64,000 bases of DNA, taken from assembly GCA_963931865.1 (NCBI GenBank), contig OZ007507.1:10761533-10825532 (forward strand), in the 5' to 3' direction. The number at the start of each line of letters is the position of its first letter. Position 1 is the first letter of the stretch. Position numbers and translations under genes: made by a program. The notes under the pieces were generated by a model. The model saw nothing but the letters and a program-made list of their open reading frames with translations, had not been told where the DNA came from and searched no databases. This DNA is from Axinella damicornis. Lineage: Eukaryota > Porifera > Demospongiae > Axinellida > Axinellidae. Positions 51,587 through 62,573 of this stretch are shown here, piece after piece.

Positions 51587-51754
51587 ATGGAGCTTGCATG
51601 CTTGGCTTTCCTCTGCTACTTCCTCTGGTCCTCCTGTGCATTGAAACAGTTACCCATGGGGAAGAAGTCCCAGTTCTGTTTTAAGTGCATGTCCCTCACG
51701 TACAACTCCTGGAGGGGAGGGGGGATGAACCATTATGTGCACTTATTTATATAA
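51587..51754 (+). CDS. Small open frame with signal-peptide-like start (55 residues)
   Basis: MELACLAFLCYFLWSSCALK is a good signal-peptide pattern. The remainder is short and basic with CFKC. A TATA box precedes it. No splice sites are needed, but no homologue is recognised, so chance cannot be excluded. Confidence 0.3.
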   Translation: MELACLAFLCYFLWSSCALKQLPMGKKSQFCFKCMSLTYNSWRGGGMNHYVHLFI

Positions 51755-51829
51755 GTGCATATTGCCTCAGCAGTGGCACATGCAGACTCTTGAACACATA
51801 ATTAATCTCTGAACTACCAAGCTTTGTCA

Positions 51830-53490
51830 CATGGGACAGGGGACAATGCGGCTGTGCTGGGGCATACCATATATGGGCAATTCATGGTGTCCCCTTCGTC
51901 CCATGGGACATGCAAAGGGATATGGGACAAATTGCTGGGACAAGGCTGTGCTGGGGACACCATGGGAATGGCCGGGGAGCCCTAAGCATGGAGTAATTTC
52001 ACCTGGGTGGACATTTAGTCACAGATCATTATTGTGATTGTGTATGTGTACCATCACTGTTACACAACAAGATTTTTGTTGCAACAACATTTTTTATAAC
52101 CAAGAGTTCATTGTTATGAACTCTTGTTATAACTAACATTCCTAGACAGTTTCCATACAACACCATCCATCTTTCATCACTTACAGCTAGTCTTCACCAT
52201 CACATTCTTATGGGTGCCAGCGTGGCCCCTTTGTATGTTGTGCACCCATGCGGCCCTATTGTCTAGAGTTGGTTCATGGTACAGCTTGTTGTTGTCGCTG
52301 AGGATACAGTTTGAGATATCGTGCTCACATTACACATGTATATATAGTAACCATGCAGGATATGTACATCGCATGAACTAGACTTGAGTATTCATGGAAT
52401 GTTCACCCAAGCCTTGGCACCTGGTGCATATTCCGGAGCCTCATTCCTATAGTTGGCCAATCCCATTCCTTGTGAGCCTAGCATTACGGTAACACATAGT
52501 TTATACCTACACGAGGGGCAACCGCACTCCTGGTTACCTGGTAGCTGCGTTGCAACTGGTTGCAACTCGCCGGTTGAGCAAGCTAGATATTGCAGTTCAT
52601 TTCAATTAATGCACATGCCACGTGAGGACCATGCTCGAGTCGCTATGGCGTACAACGTATTGGTTATAAAAAATGTATTACACGTACGTATTACAGCGCT
52701 AACAAATTCGGTGTGTTTCGACATGTAAGCGTCAGAGAAAGACAGCGATAACGGCTGTGTGGTCAGAATCTTTGTGGGGCCTTCGTAAGACTGTACTGGC
52801 AACCAAGTCGAAGAGAGCGATCGAGCAACGGCGGCCAACGGCACGACAAAAGTACTTGTATCTCTGCCACCAAGGTGAGTTTCAGCACAATTATTATGTG
52901 ATTGTGTCACTGCATGATGGCAATCACGACGGTGTAGTCAGAATCTTTGCAGGCCATTCCTAAGTAGCCAAACAATAATTATTATTTACATTACTTATGC
53001 GGCACAATTTTCCCCTACCAGGTAATCGATTTGGGAAAAAATGGGAAGTTCAATGTCATATGAAATAACCAGAGCCCTGTGAAGGTCACTACCTGTGCCT
53101 AGCAACAACTGTGACAGCACGCACACATGACATTATAATGGGGAAAAATCCACCGTGACTTTGCAGGAAATAGTATATTGCATCACTGTTATCCATGTAG
53201 ACACAAATTTAATATCTGGACCTTAAAATAATAACAATATGTACGCACTGTTGTGTACTGATATCACTCACTCCCTGATATCACTCCCTAGCAACATAGC
53301 ATTATAAAGAATTCATTAATTTATATTCATGTTTTGTAAAGTGTACTGGATTTTTAGCCACTTCCTAGCAACATAGATTTATTCATGGTTTGCAAAATGT
53401 AGCGGATTATAGCATGAATACCGACCTACACGAACACACACACAATCAATTCCAATGCTATTGATCAATCAGCATTATCAACAAATATCC
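51830..53490. other. No firm gene; GC-richer block at 52600-52960
   Basis: 51830-51985 repeats CATGGGACA/GCTGTGCTGGGG blocks. At 52741-52880 a plus-strand stretch ends in CCACCAAGGTGAGT, a donor-like site. GATAACGGCTGTGTGGTCAGA at 52747 recurs, diverged, at 52927 (GACGGTGTAGTCAGAATC). It could be a first non-coding exon. Confidence 0.35.
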
Positions 53491-53491
53491 T

Positions 53492-53511
53492 GGGGGGGGG
53501 GGGGGGGGGGG
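53492..53511 (+). repeat. Poly(G) tract of 20 bases
   Basis: Uninterrupted G20. Confidence 0.95.
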
Positions 53512-56500
53512 TTATTTGCTCTACAGCACTAGGGTTATATTTGCATGAAAAATGCGCCCACTAATCAGGCATTAGTAATTACATGCCGGCAGCCATGTGC
53601 ACTATTATGAATATGGCATTACAATTTCAACTGATCATGAATATCAGTGGTCTGTCCCTGGTACCTGCAGTCAGTGAATGAGTCACGCTTCTATATATAG
53701 AACATTGAAGTTCTTCATCTCCGCCCGAGTTCAATCATATTACTTGCAGACAAGAATGAATTCAGTGTGTTTGTGCATGTATAAAAAAATACCTGCAGAT
53801 GATTTAATTGGCTCTGTATGCATCAAACCAATGCAGCACAAACATCCTGTTCTGCTCTACGCAATACACACTTGATCTTTGAAGTTTTACGTTTTACCTC
53901 GGATTGGCTCACTCAGAGTCACATGCAGAACAAGAACACATGGACAGTAGCTAGTGAGCTAGCTAGTGAACAGTAAGTAGTGGCCACAGCAGAAATAGTC
54001 ATTTAAAAATGTAACTGCATATTCGAAACAAAGTTGAATTTCAAGGAAAGATAAGCCTAATAGGCTCAGTTAGCATACTAGGGTACTTTCCAAAAGTACT
54101 AGAGGGAATAGCTTTGAGCAGAGGAGAATAGCATAATAGGCACACAAAAGAGCATAACGTACACAAGCCTATAGGGTACAGTAGTGACATGCAGGCTTTC
54201 ATTTAGAAATTTTCCCAAGAGGGGGCGAAATTAAGGTTCGATGAACTTTGGGGGGGCATAAGTGGCATGTGTTACTACACTTTACAGGGGGTGTCTGGGG
54301 GGCCTCCCCCAGGAAAATTTTGGAATTTAGATCCTCTGAGATTGATTCTGACACAATTTAGGGTCAAAATTCACCATCAAAACACATGTACACATACAGT
54401 ATGAAAGTAGCTGCTGTTTGACTGCTAGCTTGGACCTTGCTTATTTATTTTCATGACACTTACAGAAAGGAATGGGGGGAGGGAGGGAGGGAAGGGACAA
54501 AGGTGAGTTGTGTTACTAAAGTCTGGGTCCTCCCCCAGAAAAAAAAAGGAATTTAGATCCTCTGAGATTGATTCTGATGCAATTTGAGGGGCAAAAATCA
54601 CATTTTATTGCTAACCATAAACAGACCTACATATGCACGTTACAAGAACTGTAATCTGAATGGCTTGTGCCATTGCCTATTTCATTTCACAGTACTGTAT
54701 AATAGGGAATGTGAAAATGCCAAGGGGGGGCAAAGAGATTCCAAGGGGGGGCGAATGCCCCCCCCCCCCCTCCCCCCTAAATGAAACCCATGTCATGGGT
54801 TGTATACTAAGTGACTAACAAAAATAGTGAAGTGTCTTGGGGGCAGGACAGAGTAGTGATGTATGTGACCTTCGTACTTACTCATACACGGGAGCAGCAG
54901 CTGAAGCCACCAAAGTAAGCGAAATGAGCAAAACTGCATGTATAATATGAACAAGGTAGCGATGATAGCATAATTACAACCCAACCCAACATATCTTTCC
55001 ACATAGGATATGTAGGGGGTTGTATACTATCTTTTTCTGTTCTGCAATTCCTACATCTCCATATTAAATGTTCAAATGTTGCTTTGTGCGCATGCGTGAA
55101 AATGGCACCGCAAATGAAGCTATATATATGTCTTGATAGTCTCCCGTCCTGCCAGACTAAACATAAAGTGTTTACTAACTCTAGGATGAAGTGAGGTCAC
55201 TACCTGTGCCCTAGCTGCTAACACACCCACACATTCAAGATGTGAATAACGGGGAATGTCCAGAAACAGCAGATTACATATTATTATCCTTACGACTTAC
55301 GACACACTTTATAATTAAATGATGCAGGAAATGAATCAGGTGGCTGATACATGCACATACTAATCACCAACTACCTATACAATGGCAACTTAACACTTAA
55401 TTACTAGTATGAACTCTTCACGAGTTTATCATACTTGTACTTACTGTGATCTCACAGGCATAGCTATAACTTGTTTGTGGGCACTGGACAGTGGCTATTG
55501 CTGCATGCTGTTGATAATTGCCTAGTGTTTCCATGCAAAAGCCAGCCATTCATCTTGGAATTAATATTCATGCAATGGCCATTTAAATCTTGTAGAGCAA
55601 TTTGTACCACAATGGACACATCCCAGCGCATACTATGCAAACAAGATGTAAAATTAACATGCTAGGTGCCTCCCCCTCTGCTGTATGTACAACTGGCGGC
55701 TAGTTTGGTTCCAGTATCATGACCTGATGTTCCAGCACCAGTTCATGCATGTGAATTAACACAATACGTTCTCCCATTATTGCTGGTCTCTACATTATTC
55801 ACAACTAGACCATACTAGCTATGGAGTACAGAGCCCTCCCATCTCTGGGCAGGGTTATAACTAGTTGGTCTCTGGGCTGTACCTCAATCAATAAACACTG
55901 CAAACAATCAGGAGAGCCACTCTAATGATGTGCAGCCCTTCTTCTGGGAGAAAAAGACCAGGGATAATAATTATATATCTTGAACGGTCCCACATCAGAG
56001 ACAGGACAAAAATACAGCAAACACAATGTATGTGATGAGAGCGTGGCAATTCATGGTAGCGTAGTATACAGAACCCTCCCATTTATGAAGGCAACAAAAT
56101 GGCACTCCTAGTGCTATTCTCACTACTTCTGAAGCAGTATCAAGAACCTAGGTAATGATACCCTACATGTGTATGCCAAAACATTACAGGTTTCTTTTCA
56201 CTGTATATTAATGAAATGCACCCCTAATCTAATCAATAAGTTATGAAGTCAGTACCTATCCCTAGCAACACGGATTTACTACACCCACACTTCTAGAATT
56301 CTCCTATTCATGACCATTGTTGAGGTTTTGATAGATTTTTCCCCGGTATTGTATACGTATAAAGTGTACCGTAGGTGCTCTAATGTGTTGCTCAAAAAAT
56401 AATGACAAGCTTCCTTAATTGAAAGTCAACTGTGTATTTCCCCCACCACCGGGGCCTTACATTTCTTCGGTGAAACATATGTTTGAGCTATTGAAGCTTA

Positions 56501-56822
56501 TTGAGATATCGTCTCATGCACATAGATAGTGTCAAGGATAGCGGGAAAGTCACCATCATTGCTAAGCCACCAGAGAGCACCAGTGACAGCATGTGGGATA
56601 TTCAGACTTGAGAATTGATGTGTGGGTGTATGCCGTCAAGTCTGGTTGTGAGCTAGCAATTTGGGATAAGTAAACTTCCTGAGTTGCTAGGGAACCAAGT
56701 ACCAGCATGTTAGAATACATGTGTGGGCACTGTAGCACCTGTGAATAATGTTATAGTGAGCTTATCTGTATGAATAATGTTATAGTGAGCTTGTCTGAAT
56801 ATAATATTACTGCAGTTTTCAA
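53512..56822. other. No supported gene; one diverged tandem repeat
   Basis: 54290-54600 contains AATTTAGATCCTCTGAGATT twice (54323 and 54551) with similar flanks. 54758-54770 is C13. No exon seen elsewhere. Confidence 0.45.
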
Positions 56823-57056
56823 GAACCTTGCAAAGTGGAGCCGGTAAACGCAAAACGGTTACATAATAATTCAATCAGCAAATTTACATGCCAAGTTCAT
56901 GAAACCATTCAAGTTGATCTCTATCACTGAGAGCAGCAACCAAACTCCGTAGCTAGCTGTTAGTAGTGCGTAACAAGAGTACTATACTGATCTGACCATG
57001 TATGCATGTACCTAAAGTTAAAGTTCTCCGTTTACCGTCTCCAAGTTGCAAGGTTC
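56823..57056. mobile_element. Element with imperfect 34-bp terminal inverted repeats
   Basis: GAACCTTGCAAAGTGGAGCC and GGTAAACGCAAAAC at the left are inverted at the right as GTTCTCCGTTTACC and GTCTCCAAGTTGCAAGGTTC. The 165-base interior is non-coding. Confidence 0.75.
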
Positions 57057-57059
57057 ATA

Positions 57060-58715
57060 GTGAAGAGAAGACTGAGGCGGAGGCCTGGGGACGAGGCTAG
57101 GGTGTATTAGCTGGGATCTCATGGTATAGCCTGAACTCTAACTGCTTGCGGGCACTATATACAATTGAAGCATGATTTGAGTTGATGATCATAGCTACTT
57201 TACGACTACATTGAATAGTTGACACAGCTATATAGATAGTGGTTAGGGCATTCAGCCCTAGAAGCGAGTGAAAGAGCTTAAACTGCTAGTTATTCACTCC
57301 CTATTCTCTCCTTGTTGTTGAGAACAAAGCTACTTGTCAGTTTTGCAGCAAACTCACCTCATGCAGAGGGTCAGTAATGTGTTAGTTAGGAAAGTGTAAA
57401 CCAGTATCGGACTATGAGGCAGCTGACTGGACTCACAGCTGATACCTGAGGCTTGGGGTGAACATTAATTAATTAAGTCAGGTTTACAAAAGTTGCTAAA
57501 ATCTGAGTATAAATCAATTTGGTGAAAGTTGGCTATCTGCAGGAGCGTATGAACATGCAGTTAACTCATGCAGAGTATAATTTACCTTTGCCTAGTAATG
57601 TACCTAGCATCATTACACCCTACAAAAGTATTACTGAAACATTGTTATGGGGTGTGAAGTGAAAATCAATGCTGTAAATTACTGCTCAATAAGTACCAGG
57701 TCCTAATTCTGAAACGTAGTAAGCTCTTAGTGATAACTATAACCTCCTCGATGCATTGCTATGTGGAGCAAGTTACCTGGGTAATTATTATCAGGTCTAC
57801 TGTAGTAACAGTGCAATAAGACAAATGAAGAGAAATGTCGTTTATTCCTGTACATGTTTTGGTCTTCCTGTAAAGTCTGCATTAGACGAATTAGTATTGG
57901 GAATAATATCTTGAGAATATGAATTCAGGAATAGTATAATGGGTGGTTGCATGTGCCCATCCCTACTTGCAAGGAATGCACACATCAACACTTGTGGGAG
58001 GTTAACTGTGAATAATGGAAGACCATCAGTTATGAATATTTTGAGTAGAAGTTAATGGGCGTATTTGTGGTGATCTCATGCCATGAATCCCTATTGCAGT
58101 ACTAAATTTTGTGGTATGTACGCTAGAAATGTGTTGTTGAAATTGCTACTTTATCTACCCTCCTTTTTTACCCCACATAGTCTTCCAGGGAGTTTGTCAA
58201 TGTACTATGCCTGTGTGTCTGCGGGCACCACCGTGTTGAATGCATGCACCTGAATGACGTCATACCCTATTTACAGCCTAGGGAAAGAAATACAGCCTAT
58301 TATTCTATAAGAAATTCCGGAATAGTGTGCCCATCCCTACTTACATGGTTTCTAACTAGCTAAGAACCTGCTCAGAGATCACTAACCATCTGGTGGCCTG
58401 CCACAATCAAGAGGAGAATAGCTCTAACAGCTGTTTGCAACTTAGCAATACACTACAATATCTATGACTAGCAGCTACACTTGCCGGTTGTTCGAGAATC
58501 ACCATAAAAATTCTGCCAGTCCACTTCAGTTACTGTATAGTGCAACTGTGTACTTCAGCCTGACAAAATTAGAATATAGATCCACTCCGCCTTGGTAAAT
58601 ATTATTATTCTTTAGTTCAGCAATCAAGGAAGCCCACAAGAGCACTATACATCAAAGAAATCTCCATTTCACTGTCTGACTATTGCATGAGAATAAGTAT
58701 ACATGGAATCAGCCT
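57060..58715. other. No supported gene
   Basis: A half TAGYCTCG element end (GGCCTGGGGACGAGGCTAG) lies at about 57081-57100. The rest is AT-rich without exons. Confidence 0.4.
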
Positions 58716-59135
58716 CATATGCATCCTGCCCAGTTAATCACCATCACTTCATAACCTCTTAACAATACGGCCTCTCCACTGTGGTGATTTACACCTAGCT
58801 GTAAGCACTCCGCAATGACTTCCATGGCAGCAAGATGCACAGCTGGGGTGTAGCTGTAGCTATAATCCTGATAATGAATACATTCCTAGTGACTATATGA
58901 CTAAACAATGTTTACATACCAATGCATTAGTTACCTTCCACATGGAAATGTGAACTTATGTAACAGGATGTGATTTGTATACTACATTCAAATGTTAAAG
59001 GGAAGACTATCCCTTAACCAAGGACATAGAGAAATGTTTGCTTCCTGAGCTGAGGTGACCATATTCACGGACCTTGTCATATGCATATTTCTCAGTCACA
59101 TTGCGGTTTCTAAGTAGCAAAAATTATTTGGATGG

Positions 59136-59143
59136 TATATAAG
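59136..59143 (+). promoter_or_regulatory. TATA box of secreted gene C
   Basis: TATATAAG is followed by TAAGCACAGAATGGTCAGACTTCA, matching the gene A core promoter block. The start codon lies 95 bases after the box. Confidence 0.7.
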
Positions 59144-59237
59144 TAAGCACAGAATGGTCAGACTTCACAAAACTAGCCATACCACAGCCAAAAGATAACT
59201 GCAACCCACTTCCATCACTTACTGAACTGCAACGACC

Positions 59238-60136
59238 ATGCTTTCCACCTGCTGCACTTTCACTAAGACAGTATTCATGCTGCTCATTGTAGCAGCAACC
59301 TGCCAGCTGGCTATTACTGCACCCATTGTCTGTCGCCAATCTAACTCTGACACTTCCTCTAATAGCAGTGCTTGGGCTAACTTTAGAGATGGATTGTCTG
59401 TGGGTCAAAAAGTGAGTTTCAAAAATTCTGTAACCATTTCAGAGCAAGTGCATGAGTAATGACTGCAGTTACACAGCTCAACCAACTAGAGTGCATACAT
59501 AGTTACATAATGCATTACTGTCTTGTGTTTTGCATGCAAAGTTAATGTGACTGACACACACAAGTAGACATTGAAACTTATACATCCCAACAGATTGATT
59601 CCGATTGGAATGTCACAGCCACCGATCAAGCCATTGCAAAGGCATGTGATCTGCTAGGTCACTACCTTATCTTGAAGACTGTGAGTCTGTTTAACAACAG
59701 CAAGATTCTCCACAAAGTTCTTGAACAGAACATTCTGGATGCCTGCCACTGGGTTAGTGCAAACACTTGCTTTGATGCATGCCTACAGTACATGGACTTG
59801 TCAACTGCAGTGAATACGAGCATGAACACTGGAGTAACCATGCCAACACCTTCCTCCCTGCAGGTGAACTCAAACTATGGTGATTCAAACCGTACTGGTG
59901 ATTCAAACTCTGGTGATTCAAACTGCACTGTTGATAACTTGACAGTGTTAGAGAACAAATGTCAAGAGGTTATTAGACTACCTATGATGATGGAAGAAGC
60001 ATATAATAAAATACAAGATCTGATTAGTCTTGGACCAAAGAAGTACGAGTGTGATTGGCTAAAGAAACATAACCTGTGCTCTGAATCTGTTTTGATTGCT
60101 GTAAAAATTAGCACAACAAACTGCATTTGCTCTTAG
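59238..60136 (+). CDS. Small secreted protein, family copy C (201 residues)
   Basis: Exons 59238-59411, 59594-59752 and 59864-60136, all phase 0. The signal-peptide exon is almost identical to copy A; after it APIVCRQ replaces the RRQ site. Exon 2 reads AIAKACDLLGHYLILK and ILDACHW. Exon 3 starts with a GDSN repeat (three units), then CTVDNLTVLENKCQ, ECDWLKKHNLCSE and CICS, stop. The donor of intron 2 is GTTAGT rather than GTAAGT, and the 111-base intron is an open multiple of three, so a form with 37 extra residues is possible. Role unknown. Confidence 0.75.
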
Positions 60137-60139
60137 GGA

Positions 60140-61815
60140 TTAGCTAATAGGGAAGAGTCACACAGGTTTGTGCAGTTTTATTGTTTCAGAGCTGGATATG
60201 TTTTTATTGAGACATATTGTACTACATTATACCATTTCTCTGATACATGACATTGTATATACGTACATCAATACTAATTTTAATATGAAAGTTCCTCTAT
60301 TCAATATGACTGTCACAGTATGAACACTGCATGAGCCAGTATCAGCACAAACGGATGTCAACTTTGGCTATGGTGGGCAATCAACTTGATATCAAGCTAG
60401 CCTGTGCTTGCAGTGTTGCATGTGCGTTATGTGTGTTGTAGTACTAAAATCCAGCCACCTCGGTTATCCAAAATACTGATGATACATTGATTGTCATAAC
60501 TGCAAAAGAAGCACTTCCACTTCTCTCACATGTTCAGTGGCTCATGCAAAAGTTCCTAGCATCTGCATTGTACAATCTGAACACACTTAAGTATAGTTCT
60601 GAGCCAAAAATCCCCAAACTGCCATTTCATACAAGTCATGTAGCACATACAAAGTGACGATGCATATTAAACAAGTGTAAAAAACATTTAAAATAATTAT
60701 ATGGATAGCCCAACAGCAGTTGCCCAAGGAGACTCCCACTGTCGCTAAACATCATCACGAAAGTACCACACCAGAAAGTTTCTTCAGACGCAGCTGAGCA
60801 GTGCATGACCCCATCGCTTTTTGAAGTATCATGAGGCACTTGCAACCGCCCACTCAATGACTATGGCTTCATCTGCGATGCCATTTCTTCATGCCCACAG
60901 AGCAACTTTGACCTTTGGACTCAAAATTGTGTACTGTGTGTGGAGTGAATGCTACCAAGTATGCTGCTACAAAAATGAGGCAAACAAGTGTAACAAGTGA
61001 GTCTTCAAAAAGACTTGATGTGTCTCGGCACAACTTGGTATCAGCTAGAATCATGCAGAGGACATGGCAGCTGTTTAACCCTTTATGACTGCAAAACCTG
61101 TTAGCTACGAGACTTTCAGCTTAAGTCAGCGTCAATATCCTTGGAGGTTCTGTGTGAGCAAGGGGTGGGTCAGGGTTAGGTGGGAATGTTCACCCAAAGG
61201 GTGAAAGCAGTATGGTTGTGTCTGGGGCTTGATGTTTAGTCAGAGCCAGGTGGGCCGTCATAAAAGGACCTAGACAACACCTTGGCCGATTCTTTCAGCA
61301 ATTATCTATCTAGCTAGCTAGAGCTGAGTGTGTGTAGTTAGTATGCACTTGGGATGGCTGAGTGCAGCACATGTGCACTGTGTATGGATGAGCGAGTATT
61401 CATTGTCCTGATTTAAGTGCCCCCCCCCCCCCCCCCCCCCCAAGTCTTGGTAAGTGGATTCATGAGCAGCCAACCGCTAATCACTTTTGAGGATATACTT
61501 GCAAGTGGGGAGAGTGGACACCCCGACGCCACTTAGTCATATTTTGAATTACATCACTAGTAAGGGGCTTGTATACATAATTTCCATCATCATATTCATA
61601 CTACTTGGTTACTGGGAAGTAAGAATCAAGGATGTGATTTAATGACTTGACACAGATAGGAGGAAGCACCTGAGGCAAAGCATTACATGGTGTATTACTA
61701 TACAAACTATAACATGAAGTATTATACCCCCAAAAATTAATGCTTACACAAGATTTTGTACAAACTATAACATACCCATAAATTAATGCTTACACAAGGT
61801 CTTATACACAATTAA
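60140..61815. other. No supported gene; contains C22
   Basis: 61420-61441 is C22. 60367-60420 (CAATCAACTTGATATCAAGC, TAGCCTGTGCTTG) recurs at 63825-63880, extending the duplication of this locus. 61700-61800 repeats AATTAATGCTTACACAAG. Confidence 0.5.
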
Positions 61816-61819
61816 TTAA

Positions 61820-62569
61820 GGTGGCGGGCAAGCAATGATTACGCGCGCGTGACCGCGCAATAATTGGAGGCGTGGTTCGAGTTCCTAATCACCGCTCTCG
61901 AGCGCTCCATCAGCAGCCATCCAAGATGCTGTGCCACCTTTCTTCTTCCAAGGCTGTTGGGCATCCATTGACAGCGTGTCTAGTTGAGCGCTACGTTATA
62001 CGTACTTCGTACCGTGACAACGCCAGCTGCAAATCTCGGCCAAATACAGCACTGTTTTTTCTGTACGTCTCAAAAATCAGCTGAACGTGTTTAGCTAAAA
62101 TGCTCTTCGCATGCAGCTCTTCCACTGGTTACTCGAGGGGGCTACGTTGTCATATGGCGTCGAACGAACATCTCATCGTGGTTTCTCCCCTGCAAGATGT
62201 ACAAAAACAGGAAAATTGACCTCGCGATAACACTGTTAACTCCGTATCCGGCTAGTTCGGAAGCGTACTTACATAAACTCAACGTAGCCCCCTCCGGACT
62301 GGGCCTGTCTTGATCCTGAGAAAGAACAGTAGCAGTAGCTTGCGTGCAATGAAACTGAGACGTACAGAAAAATTATTTAATTCCATCATACTGAATAATT
62401 CGCTGTCTCCGTTGTTTGCTGCTCCAGAACATCCTGGCTTGGTACATAAGTAGCACTTACCATGAAGTGTTTGATTACCACATTTGGTTTCCATTCATGG
62501 CAGGACTTGCAGGTTACAACATATTTTAGATGACATAATTATTAATTCCAAAATCACTTGCCCGCCACC
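61820..62569. mobile_element. TTAA-flanked element, second type (750 bp)
   Basis: TTAA at 61816-61819 and 62570-62573 brackets ends GGTGGCGGGCAAGCAATG and (inverted) GGTGGCGGGCAAGTGATT. Apart from the first GGT the ends differ from those of the 981-bp element. The interior has only short frames, one on the minus strand with KCYLCTKPGC. Non-autonomous. Confidence 0.85.
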
Positions 62570-62573
62570 TTAA

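Noticed and set aside
52602..52910. 102-codon minus-strand open frame
   Set aside because: No recognisable domain or splice signals. The opposite strand has the better exon-like donor, and neither is firm.
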